A DNA stretch of 64,000 nucleotides from Ecdyonurus torrentis (Eukaryota > Arthropoda > Insecta > Ephemeroptera > Heptageniidae): contig OX439137.1 in NCBI GenBank assembly GCA_949318235.1, forward strand, positions 22,748,518 through 22,812,517, read 5' to 3'. The stretch's first letter is position 1; the number at the start of each line of letters is the position of its first letter. The notes under the pieces are model-generated. The model did no database searches and was not told where the DNA came from. It saw only the letters and a list, made by a program, of their open reading frames with translations. The position numbers and the translations under genes are program-made. This document shows, piece after piece, positions 22,668 through 64,000 of the stretch.

Positions 22668-23759
22668 TCTTGAAAAACTGGAAAATAAGGCGATAACAAC
22701 TTACACACCAAAGCCAGTGATATATAAAAGATACGTGGATGATACGTTCATTGTTTGGCCACAAAATGAGGTACCAGTTGAATCATTCTTAGATCATATG
22801 AATAATCAGGCAGCAACTATTAAATTCACAATTGAATATGAGAAAGAGGGTGAACTGCCCTTCTTAGATGTAAGGGTAAAAAGATCTATAGAAAACAAAA
22901 TTACGACTTCAGTATATCGAAAAGAAACAGACAGTGGGAGATATCTAAATTTCAATTCAAATCATCCACACTCTACAAAAACAGGTATAGCAGCTACGTT
23001 ATTACATAGGGCAAGAACACACTGTAATGATAAAAAATTAATAAATGAAGAAATTAGTAAAATAGAACACATTTTAAAAGAAAATGATTATCCATTACAC
23101 GTTATTCATAAAATAAAAAATAAAAACAGCAAAGAAAGAAACAATACTGAAGAAAAGAAACCAGACGCAACCATTTGCATCCCCTATATGCAAGGGTTGA
23201 GTGAAAAAATACAACGTATTGGTAAGGGAGTCAATCTTCGTATTGTTTGTTCTTCCAGAGACACATTAAAATCAAGTTTAGCACGTACAAAACCAGACAT
23301 GAAGAAAAATATGAATAAAGATGTAGTATATTCTATACCCTGTGTATGTGAGAAAGAATACATCGGAGAAACGGGTCGTCCATTGGACATCAGGGTGAAT
23401 GAACACAGGCAAAAAATAGAAAAAAGAGATACAGGATATTCAAAACTGGTAGATCATGCACTGGAGAACAGCCATCAAATTCAATGGGAGAAAACAAAGG
23501 TGATAGGAAGAGAAAGTCATTATAAAAAAAAAAAAGAAAAATATTAGAAGCAATAGAAATGTCAAGAAGAAATAATGAAACAATCAGTCAACCTAGTTTT
23601 GATTTGCCGCCTATTTGGATTCCACTTATAGATTCATGTAAAAAGACTGTACCACGTGATCGTACAGGTGAAAATATAAACAATAAAATAACACCTGACG
23701 AGGACGAGCCACTCCCCCCGTTGCGGAGGTCGGCGCGCCTCGTGAGCAAGAGTCAGTAA
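22668..23759 (+). pseudogene. Penelope-like RT/GIY-YIG polyprotein, right copy
   Basis: The reading frame begins about 20 codons upstream of the palm (EKLENKAITTYTPKPVIYKR then YVDDTFIVWPQNE), so slightly more of the reverse transcriptase is kept than in the left copy. The palm joins in frame to the later domains. The GIY-YIG core is intact, but the A-run at about 23,524-23,535 is 12 bases against 7 in the left copy. This shifts the frame after SHYKK and ends it at 23,547. The original frame resumes at 23,559 and runs to 23,759. Each copy is thus intact exactly where the other is broken. Both are dead through 5' truncation as well. Confidence 0.85.
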
Positions 23760-24003
23760 GCTGAAGAAGAGTGCAGACACTGTATGTTTCTACATACGCA
23801 CTCGAAAACGTTACAATTTGGTGTAAATATAACATAGCTATGTATATATAATTTTTTAAAAAACTGTGAATTGAGTCTTTTTATTAACTTATATATAAGT
23901 GACAATTTTTTATGGTGTTGTGTGTTATTTTTTATCGTCAAAACAAGCAGCGAGTGAAAGCCCAGGGTCTTATAGAAGGTAAGACTACAATGAATTTTTA
24001 TCA

Positions 24004-24287
24004 TATATATATATATATATCCATTCTGTTTACACGGGCGTCTGGCACTTTATATAATGGCCTTTTCCCCCACGTTGTAATATAATAATATATATCATAT
24101 TCTGCAAAAAGCAATCAAATCTATTGAATATTGAAAATATTGCACTATATGTAAACCAGCTTTAAATTTGAGTATTGAATTACCTTAATTAAATGTATCG
24201 TGTGTGTAGACTGAAAGAAATGAATAAAGTACGCGAGTAAAGAACGTACGTTGGACGAAATTAGGATTGATTATTAACTCCAGTGTG
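24004..24287. other. Spacer between the Penelope-like pair and the inverted-repeat complex
   Basis: AT-rich. It includes ACGTTGGACGAAATTAGGAT near 24,248-24,271, a word from the inverted-repeat arms to its right, so a stray fragment of that repeat is present. Confidence 0.4.
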
Positions 24288-24366
24288 TTACAGCTTTTTT
24301 TTTTATTGCTCCATAAGAAAGCATGTTAAATATAGACAGGAATAAAAAGTCGTCTGCTAGCACCTT

Positions 24367-27103
<2,737 letters not shown>

Positions 27104-27531
27104 ATAGAAGACTTGCAAAAGTAGGTTTAGTGATAAAATAAACAAACTCACAGCCCAAAATACTAACAAGGTGCTAGCAGATGACTTTGTGTTCCTGTCT
27201 CAATTTAACATGCTTTCTTATGGGGTAATGAAGCAGCTAAAACTCAATTTAGAATTATTTCTCGGAGTTGATTTTTTTTTATTGTAGCTAACTGAGCCTC
27301 AAGGCTTTTGTTTTACTGGATTTCAAGTCAATTGGGTAAAAATAATAATTTGTAACCAAATGAATTGAAATCCAGGAATACAAAAGCTTTGAGGCTCAGT
27401 AAGCTACAGCAAAAATTTCAGCTCTGAGAAATAATTTTAACTTTTAACTCAAAAAGTTACAGCTGCTTTATTGCTCCATAAGAAAGCATGTTAAATATAG
27501 ACAGGAATAAAAAGTCGTCTTCTAGCACTTT

Positions 27532-30307
<2,776 letters not shown>

Positions 30308-30811
30308 ATAGAAGACTTGCAAAAGTAGATTTAGTGATAAAATAAACAAACTCACAGCCCAAAATACTAACAAGGTGCTAGCAGATGACTTTGTGTTCCT
30401 GTCTCAATTTAACATGCATTCTTATGGGGTAATGAAGCAGCTAAAACTCAATTTAGAATTATTTCTCGGAGTTGAATTTTTTTATTGTAGCTATATAACT
30501 GAGCCGCAAGGCTTTTGTTTTCCTGGATTTCAAGTCAATTGGGTAAAAATAATAATTTGTAACCAAATGAATTGAAATCCAGGAATACAAAAGCTTTGAG
30601 GCTCAGTAAGCTACAGCAAAAATTTCAGCTCTGAGATATAATTTTAACTTTTAACTCAAAAAGTTACAGCTGCTTTATTGCTCCATAAGAAAGCATGTTA
30701 AATATAGACAGGAATAAAAAGTCGTCTGCTAGCACCTTGTTAGTATTGTTGAGCTGTGAGTTTGTTTATTTTATCACTAAACCTACTTTTGCAAGTCCTC
30801 TATTGCCCGTA
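30308..30811. repeat. Palindromic element P, left of Q copy 3
   Basis: Same structure as 27,104-27,600, with minor substitutions. Its right arm continues into Q copy 3. Confidence 0.8.
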
Positions 30812-31735
30812 TAAATAGAAAATGTGTTGTCTTAACTCTTGCAGGTGAGATGTGTTAGGGTGTCTGAAAGCAGCAGGACTTAGGCTCTACGTCTTTAATA
30901 CGTCAAAGAACGTTGGACGAAATTAGGATTGATTAGGCTACGACGAAATTAAAAAACAAGAGCCGGATTAACGTACGATTCATTAGGTGTATTTCACGTA
31001 AATTTCTCCCTCTGTTCCATGTAAGGATTTACCCTCTTATGAACAGGCTATAAAAAGCAAGGTTAGGCTTCCTGTGACGAAGGTGGATACAGCGGAAATA
31101 GTTCAGCAGCTTAGCAACGACGGTGGCCCCGGTGATTGGCGGTCTTAGCAATCTCAACGGTATTGACTTTTTTTTATATAAAAAATATAAATTATAAACA
31201 AATGTTTAAAATGTAACATTTTTTTCATATAAAAAGTATAAAATAAACTAAATATATACATAAAAAATATATAAAAATATAAAAAAATATGTTAAAAAAT
31301 ACAAAAATGTTAATACCGTTGAGATTGCTAAGACCGCCAATCACCGGGGCCACCGTCGTTGCTAAGCTGCTGAACTATTTCCGCTGTATCCACCTTCGTC
31401 ACAGGAAGCCTAACCTTGCTTTTTATAGCCTGTTCATAAGAGGGTAAATCCTTACATGGAACAGGGGGAGAAATTTACGTGAAATACACCTAATGAATCG
31501 TACGTTAACCCGGCTCTTGTTTTTTAATTTCGTCGTAGCCTAATCAATCCTAATTTCGTCCAACGTTCTTTGACGTATTTAAGACGTAGAGCCTTAGTCC
31601 TGCTGCTTCAGACACCCTAACACATCTCACCTGCAAGAGTTAAGACAACACATTTTCTATTTATACGGCAATAGAGGACTTGCAAAAGTAGGTTTAGTGA
31701 TAAAATAAACAAACTCACAGCTCAACAATACTAAC
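30739..31735. repeat. Long inverted repeat Q, copy 3
   Basis: Arms 30,739-31,164 and 31,311-31,735 around a shortened spacer of about 146 bp oriented as in copy 1. Both arms continue outward into P and then into inverted copies of the body. This copy is therefore the centre of a much larger palindrome. Confidence 0.85.
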
Positions 31736-32167
31736 AAAGTGCTAGAAGACGACTTTTTATTCCTGTCTATATTTAACATGCTTTCTTATGGAGCAATAAA
31801 GCAGCTGTAACTTTTTGAGTTAAAAGTTAAAATTATATCTCAGAGCTGAAATTTTTGCTGTAGCTTACTGAGCCTCAAAGCTTTTGTATTACTGGATTTC
31901 AATTCATTTGGTTACAAATTATTGTTTTTACCCAATTGACTTGAAATCCAGTAAAACAAAAGCCTTGAGGCTCAGTTAGCTACAATAAAAAAAAAATTCA
32001 ACTCCGAGAAATAATTCTAAATTGAGTTTTAGCTGCTTCATTACCCCATAAGAAAGCATGATAAATTTAGACAGGAACACAAAGTCATCTGCTAGCACTT
32101 TGTTAGTATTTTTGAGCTGTGAGTTTGTTTATTTTATCACTAAATCTACTTTTGCAAGTCTTCTATT
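31670..32167. repeat. Palindromic element P, right of Q copy 3
   Basis: Begins AATAGAGGACTTGCAAAAGT and ends with the inverse. It mirrors the P copy on the left side of Q copy 3. Confidence 0.8.
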
Positions 32168-32358
32168 GTATGGACCCATATTCTAACATTCTGTACAAAT
32201 AAATAAATTACAAATAAATCATTAATTAAAACACCAGAATTGTATTATGTAGCTTTAATTATTAATAATATATTATGCAATGAAAGTATTTAGTTTGATT
32301 CTGGGGGCAGATCAGGCCAAAGTTTATCGGTAAGCTTAGTCCACTGGGAATATATATA

Positions 32359-32409
<51 letters not shown>

Positions 32410-33560
32410 TTTTATATATATATATATACATTCTGAGAAAGGGGTTTAAAAGTTATCTCAGGGCATATCTCTACTGACTTCTTGCTACAGCACTGACAAA
32501 AAATTAATACGTGATAATTAAGCTATCTCATTTTTTGCACAATTTGTTCAATACAGTATAATAATCTATGTTATACTTCTTAATAAATATATGTAATAAT
32601 ATACGTAAAGTATAAATATTATCTTGTACAGTATAATTATTTATTTTGTTCTTATTTAGCATCAGTTATGCTATAATGACATATATGCAGCATAAATTAC
32701 GTTAATTATTCTTTCCGTGTTCAATTTCAAAGGTTTTTTTATTGTTCAAATTTAATTTATTAGAAAACTTTCAATGTATCCTGTTAGTTAGTCCACCAGT
32801 TGGTCATATATGTCAACCAGGTTGCCTACTTAACTTTTCTGCAGGCGTTACGTCATCTTTTTATTATTATTATAGTGTTATTATTCAAAAATAAAAATCA
32901 GATTTCTATATTAACCCAGGCAGTTCATAGTAACATTACATCATGTTACAACGAGCGTTGGTCTTGTAAACTATTTATAAAAAATACACTTATCCTCGAT
33001 AAAATATTCAGAAACAAGAGGAATGGACAACTTACAATGAACGAACTACTTAAAGTATTTTGAAATATTCTTAGTGCATGTCTTATGGAAAAATCATTTT
33101 CACTTACAAACGATTAAAGCCATAGACCATATAAAATAATATGTGCTTTTTAATGAATAAACACGAAATGGGATCTCCAAAACTGATGACAATTTTTATC
33201 AGAATGTTAATGTAGCACTACAAGAGAGCGTGAGAAAACTGTAAAGTATGCAATTTGCGTAAAAATTCATGTATATGACGTCAGAAATACGCAAAAATTA
33301 GTATGATAATGTTGTGCGGGTTGCATAAATTGAATTTTCTGATCATTGCTACGGGGCTACTGTTGGGTTTTGAGACAAACTAATGTTATTTATGTAAATC
33401 CCATCAAGTGTTTTGTGATATAAATGCTCATGTTTTTTCTCTAGTATATTCCTTTAAAAACATTTTATTGCAAGCAGTCCATTGAATATATGTACTGAGA
33501 GAAAAGAAAATTTAAATTAACATAATATATATTAACAAGAGAAAGGAGGGAAAAATAATG
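32168..33560. repeat. Inverted, diverged copy of the body
   Basis: Reverse complement of parts of 28,697-30,290. GTATGGACCCATATTCTAAC near 32,168 matches the left-side GTTAGAATATGGGTCCATAC. CCACCAGTTGGTCATATATG at 32,793 and CTTGCAAGCAGTCCATTG-type words near 33,470 match as well. Some 220 bp near 32,300 and the GGGAGTAGGG MITE are missing. A family R MITE is inserted at 33,118-33,453. Confidence 0.75.
33118..33453. repeat. TTAA-flanked MITE (family R), copy 2
   Basis: TTAA at 33,114-33,117 and 33,454-33,457. The insertion interrupts the inverted body. The homologous uninterrupted site is near 28,807-28,825, which confirms both the boundaries and the TTAA duplication. Confidence 0.88.
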
Positions 33561-34039
33561 AGAAATAGCGTGTAGAATATTATTATTTTTATTATTATTT
33601 TTTTTTTGTTATTATGATAATGAATAATTTAGGATACCTATACTATTGTATAATGAAGCAATAAATAAAAATATAATGCTGCATTTTGTGTGTTTAGTAT
33701 AAATATATAATATACTATTTACCATTTATCTGGTAATGAGAAAAGAAGAAATATTTTATATTTTTTTATAGTGAGTTTAAATAAAAAGAATTAATGTTAA
33801 TAATATTTGTTTATTTTTACAACTATAAATATGCATTACAAATATTGTTCTTCTTTCTATAAATTTTATCATATTTATTTCTCCCAAATTAGGGTTCCTG
33901 AAATAATATCAGATTATATAATATAATATTACACAAATATACGTAATATGTAGCAATTTAAAATAGAGTAACACTCAAGTTTTAATACTCATATCCAATA
34001 TGTCATTAAAAAGTATAAAAATTCAGATTTAATAACAAT
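33561..34039. other. AT-rich spacer
   Basis: Simple AT-rich DNA without a recognised gene or repeat copy. Confidence 0.4.
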
Positions 34040-34435
34040 TTCTCTGTATTAAAATTAATGAGGAAGAACAGAAAACTTTAGGGGATACTATTATTGCATA
34101 TTCTAAAAGAGAACATTGTCCTGGATTGATATAAATACATGGCATACATACATGCGAGTTTGTAATTTTTGAGTTCATTGAATATTTTCAACTAATTTTT
34201 TAAAGTCTTGAAATGACGTCACGGGCGTCAACTTTTTCTAAGCCCAAATGCCCAAGTTGCCCAATTTTTTTGGCCGAGGCAACATTTTTCAGTTTTCAAA
34301 AATAAATTAAAAATACATAATGAGCTCAAAAAAAGCAGAAATTTGCATAACAATCGATCCAGGACAACGTCTTCTTTTAGAATATTAAATAAAATTACCC
34401 ATTAAAATTTTAATCTTCCTCATTACTTTCCATTC
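34040..34435. repeat. MITE with GCATATTCTAAAAGA ends, copy 1
   Basis: TATTGCATATTCTAAAAGAG and the inverse CTTTTAGAATATTAAATAAA bound a repeat that recurs at 60,293-60,585. Non-coding. Confidence 0.65.
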
Positions 34436-34594
34436 TTAAGAATTTTATATTTAATGCCTGTCCTGTCTATTTTTATTTATTTTTTTAATTTCATTATTAT
34501 TATTATTATTAATTTTTTTTTTAAACAATTCAATTTTTAAATTATTCATAATATGCATGCCATTGGTTTGTTTACAAATTTAGTTGCCATTGTC

Positions 34595-34599
<5 letters not shown>

Positions 34600-34642
<43 letters not shown>
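34600..34642. repeat. (GA)n microsatellite
   Basis: About 21 GA units. The frames it produces on both strands (R-E or S-L repeats) are artefacts. Confidence 0.9.
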
Positions 34643-34646
<4 letters not shown>

Positions 34647-34784
34647 AGTCAAACCCGATATGTAATGAAATCGTCGTTTGTTTGATAAACAGAACAAATA
34701 TGGAACAGTTAAAAAAAAAAAAAAAAAAAAAATTATATTGTAGACGCAGTGAGAATCAATTTGGAATAAACGCTCGACTCTCAC

Positions 34785-47518
<12,734 letters not shown>

Positions 47519-48928
47519 ATTTTACTATACAATATTCAATAAAGTTTTGCCACACTAAAGTATAAGCCTTTTTGTCAATTTAAAACACAATGATTCGATT
47601 GTATTATTAAAAAAATATATATTAATATATTATTGATGGATATTATATAAATGACCTTAGGAAATTGATTTGTGATAGTGTATTTTTAAATAAATTAAGA
47701 TAATTGAATTTTTAATAATATGACGTGTATAAAATAGTAACATGTCTAACAAAAAAAATAAAAAATATAATTAAAAAAAAAAAAAAGTGTACAACAGCAG
47801 CATGTAAACATTTCAGTTGATGTACTGTACAATGTTGAGTTACGATATATGATTCCCGCAAGCGCGCTTTATTATCTATAATTATATTTTAAATCTCGAT
47901 TTTACAGATTTTATTTTGTGATATTATTGCTATAAAGTAAGCATTAATTATTATTCCTTTTATTAGTATTTATTCTATAAATAATGCTATATAGATGGTA
48001 GAATAAAACGTGTAACATCAGATAAATGCATAGGAATAGCAAATGTATATAGTGATAATAATAATAATAGTTCTTTATTGGGTTTAAAATGAGAAAGTAC
48101 ATTTATATAAAAAAAAGAGACAAAAATAAAAGTAAATGTAACCCAACGGGTGATGAGAAAAAGGCAGGGGGTGTGATCTCACACCTTTATCAGAAAAACT
48201 GCTCCGTCAATAAATAACATAAAACACATATTCTAAAACCAAAATTTTAATAATGATAGTAGTAATGGAAAGGAAAAAAAATACAACCTACGCTAAAAGT
48301 TATTATAGTTTGTATCCTACTCTATATTTTTTAATGTGAAAAACTCATATTAGAGAAATTTCTATTTAATAAATTAAACCACAAAAACTTAAAAAAATTG
48401 ATGTAAAAATATGAAACAGTTTGAACACTAGTGTTGGAGCTGTTAAAAATTCAATAGTAATAGTAATTTTTCATCAATGGTTGGGGTAATAATCATTGAC
48501 TCTTCCAAGTTTGTTTTTCCAACTGCTTTATAAATAAAGTACGAATAATTTACACTTGCGTGTTATCCATTTGGTGTAAATTTTAATATTTATGCAATGG
48601 AAATGTACCTCTTGAAATTTTTTTTATTACTATTATTGTTTTCCACAAAAACATTTGTGTTAAATTACAAAATATTATATAAAAATGATAAAAAGAAATT
48701 CAAACGTGTAGAAATTATAGTTTTTATTAATTTTTAATACTTTATTTTTTATCTTATAAAATATATATACAGTTTTATGAAACATTCGTTTGTTTTGAGG
48801 ATAATACTCTTGCGCTGTGTGTTCATATTATTATAGAGCTTTAAGAGTCCCTTGCACTGCTGTCCAATTGCTGTCCGGTCCTCGTCTCGTAATAGGTAGT
48901 CTTCTTAATTAAGGTTCCTTAAATATAA
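47519..48928. other. Intergenic DNA upstream of gene B
   Basis: Should hold the promoter of gene B, but no motif was recognised. A patch at 48,120-48,210 (GTGATCTCACACCTTTATC) looks like part of a repeat, with no identifiable family. No coding frame of note. Confidence 0.4.
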
Positions 48929-49380
48929 TGAATGAATGAATGAATGAATGAATGAATGAATGAATGAATGAATGAATGAATGAATGAATGAATGAATGAA
49001 TGAATGAATGAATGAATGAATGAATGAATGAATGAATGAATGAATGAATGAATGAATGAATGAATGAATGAATGAATGAATGAATGAATGAATGAATGAA
49101 TGAATGAATGAATGAATGAATGAATGAATGAATGAATGAATGAATGAATGAATGAATGAATGAATGAATGAATGAATGAATGAATGAATGAATGAATGAA
49201 TGAATGAATGAATGAATGAATGAATGAATGAATGAATGAATGAATGAATGAATGAATGAATGAATGAATGAATGAATGAATGAATGAATGAATGAATGAA
49301 TGAATGAATGAATGAATGAATGAATGAATGAATGAATGAATGAATGAATGAATGAATGAATGAATGAATGAATGAATGAA
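48929..49380. repeat. (TGAA)n microsatellite
   Basis: About 113 near-perfect copies of a 4-base unit (452 bp) between the two lectin-like genes. Confidence 0.97.
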
Positions 49381-50099
49381 CGAACTAAATCAATTTAAGG
49401 GTGCTCAGAATTCAAGTATACTCTATATCTCTTAATTAAAAGAAAATGTGTGTGTTCACATTGAGCTTATTGGAATTGTTAATTATTTGATCAAAATAAC
49501 TTGCATTCTTATGGAGTTCATTTAATTCAAATTAGAAAAAGCTCAATCTGAACACGGCAACACGTAAAAAAAAAAAAAAAAAAAAAATGCACAACAATAG
49601 ACTGAACTGTAATACTGCATACCATTTCTCCTCTTTTTTTTTATATATAATAAGCGCTATATAGTTCCCCTCACACCTCTTATCTCATTTATATTTATCT
49701 GTTATCAAATGTTGCCAGTTTTTCTATTTTTCCATAAGGATAATGTATGGCAATATATTTATATCATTTCGGTACATTGTTTTAAATCTTTATTTTAAAA
49801 ACACGATTGTGATACGATTAAAATTCAGAGCGTGTTTTTATCTTATAAGAATCAAATTTCCAAATTGAAACAATTTTTGAATGCTAAAATGTGTTATCAC
49901 TATCTTGTGTTCCTTCCTTTAATATCAGTAACACAAGAAAATATTTAAGTACATATCTCGTTATCCCACTGCTTACGGGGATGTTTTAATCCATTAATTT
50001 TTTAAATGTGAATATTTTTGCAAAGATCAATGTTTTTATTATTATTATTTGTAACTGTAATGTTGAAATGAACTCCTTGAGCTGTAATATTCAAATTAT
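49381..50099. other. Intergenic DNA downstream of gene A
   Basis: AT-rich, with no gene or repeat recognised. If gene A ends by read-through of its last exon, its 3' UTR is here (AATAAA-like word overlapping the stop at 50,100). Confidence 0.4.
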
Positions 50100-50120
50100 T
50101 TATTTGTCTTGAACATTTAC

Positions 50121-62961
<12,841 letters not shown>

Positions 62962-63270
62962 CTAAAATTTACACAGAAAGTAAAACACAAATATTATTTT
63001 TACAATTGTTTATACTGTATGTATTAATAGTTAATAGTAATTATGACTTTAATGATGAAATAAATTTTAATAAAAATATTCATAAAATGTAGCTCTGCAT
63101 TAATTATACAGTATACTATTTTATGTATTAATTTTATAAGCAAAATTTACATAGTTCTCCTTTGAAGCTAACATATAATTTTAACCATGTTCACATTAAT
63201 AGTAACTGGGAAAAAAGTTAGCGCACTAAATTATTTTTTGTATTCAAAAACATAGCACTTACATTTATTA

Positions 63271-63328
63271 TAATATAAACAATAAAAAATTTTAAACTTA
63301 TTGAAAAATAAAATTTGGCAATACATAT
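63271..63328 (-). other. Candidate signal-peptide exon of gene A
   Basis: The minus strand has a GTAAGT donor after 63,271. In the phase required by the next exon the preceding codons read K-F-Y-F-S-I-S-L-K-F-F-I-V-Y-I-I-I-N, a strongly hydrophobic signal-like run. That frame has no ATG. The only ATG (63,326-63,328) is in another frame and would run into a stop in the next exon. Either the start lies in a further upstream exon or this exon is broken. Confidence 0.35.
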
Positions 63329-63329
63329 T

Positions 63330-64000
63330 ATTTGTATCGTTCCAGCCAAATAATTTTTTTACGTAAATTACAAAAAAAAAAACTAAATAAATAGTAGTTA
63401 ATAATATATAATGTAATTATATTTACTTATTGAATAATTTTAGTGATCACTGATCGCAATACTCGTCTTACTGTTAGTAAAAAACCTTTTTGAGCAACTA
63501 TCATTAGTTATTATTATTATACTATGTTTGCTAAATAAAAATAATAATAATAATAAAAGTTGTGTATGTAATTTTCTTAGGTTTATAAAATAGTACATAC
63601 TATTATAATATAAATGCACATCCACATTTCTAAATTAAAATAATAATTTATGAAAGTTTACAAGCAAACTGAAAAGCGGATGGTTAATGTAAAAGTAGGT
63701 AAAAAAGAAAAATAGAATCATAACAACGTCAAAAGTATTATTGTTCGAAGGGCATTTTATTGATTTATTGAATTGAGTATTATTTAGCTTCTGTAATAAA
63801 AACATATCATTCGTTGATATAAATAATGTTAACTCTATTTTTCCTGCTTGAATAGCTAGCACATATATATTCAAAACAGTATTTTTTTTAAAAAAAACGG
63901 CAAATTATTTAACTTTATAGAACTACTAAACTATTTCGATTATCATAGTTTTGGTAAAATATTCTTAAATAATAAATAAATATGTATGTTTTAAAAATAA
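63330..64000. other. AT-rich end of the window
   Basis: No gene, repeat copy or RNA recognised. It could contain the promoter of gene A. Confidence 0.4.

Larger units (their letters stand above)
21331..24003. mobile_element. Penelope-like retroelement pair, head-to-head palindrome
   Basis: Two 5'-truncated copies of one Penelope-like element with their 5' ends facing each other. The left arm (about 21,340-22,647, minus) and right arm (about 22,721-24,003, plus) are nearly identical reverse complements. They are separated by about 75 bp belonging to the right copy. The outer edges are the 3' ends, each with a 3' UTR of about 240 bp ending near AATGAATTTTTATCA. The left edge has an extra 25-30 bp (TTTGAATATCAAGCGAGGTG...) absent from the right edge. 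Penelope-like elements encode a reverse transcriptase and a GIY-YIG endonuclease and are known for inverted and tandem partial insertions. Confidence 0.85.

Noticed and set aside
48929..49380. Regular array that could be mistaken for CRISPR or satellite repeats
   Set aside because: A pure 4-base repeat without spacers, in a eukaryotic genome.

Overview
The window is animal nuclear DNA, almost certainly from an insect. Its genes have GT-AG introns. Two of them encode gustatory receptors of the insect 7tm_7 family, identified by the C-terminal signature S-Y-M-C-V-L-V-Q-F. The base composition is strongly AT-rich, and most of the non-genic DNA is repeats: palindromic MITEs, Penelope-like retroelements and very long microsatellites. 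I cannot name the order or species. Nothing prokaryotic or viral was seen.

Genes. (1) 1,573-8,009, minus strand: two tandem gustatory receptor genes, each with four phase-0 exons (382 and 383 aa). A broken third copy lies on the plus strand at 9,819-10,903. (2) 13,328-19,662, minus strand: a six-coding-exon C2H2 zinc-finger gene (599 aa, about 13 fingers). Its introns are full of small mobile elements. (3) 34,785-47,518 and 50,121-62,961, minus strand: two tandem paralogous genes for secreted proteins with three C-type-lectin-like domains. They share an exon architecture that includes micro-exons of 16 and 34 nt. All splice junctions listed were derived by hand from reading frame, splice dinucleotides and agreement between paralogs.

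Mobile DNA. 21.3-24.0 kb holds two 5'-truncated Penelope-like element copies (reverse transcriptase YVDD region plus GIY-YIG endonuclease) fused head to head as a near-perfect palindrome. A decayed relative with the same outer ends lies at 50.3-51.3 kb. 24.3-33.6 kb is a complex of three long inverted repeats (arms about 425 bp), a tandem duplication of about 3.2 kb, and an inverted copy of the same body. At least ten MITE families recur, two of them flanked by TTAA. There are also a SINE-like repeat with a 5S rRNA-like promoter and two LINE remnants.

Most notable: the last intron of the zinc-finger gene carries two hammerhead ribozyme motifs (15,602-15,646 minus and 15,803-15,847 plus). They sit inside a head-to-head pair of a short retroelement whose 3' end and 14-bp target duplication can be seen at another copy (11,680-12,015). 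The minus-strand ribozyme has an intact core and is in sense orientation within the pre-mRNA. Palindromic head-to-head fusion is thus seen both for the ribozyme-bearing element and for the Penelope-like element.
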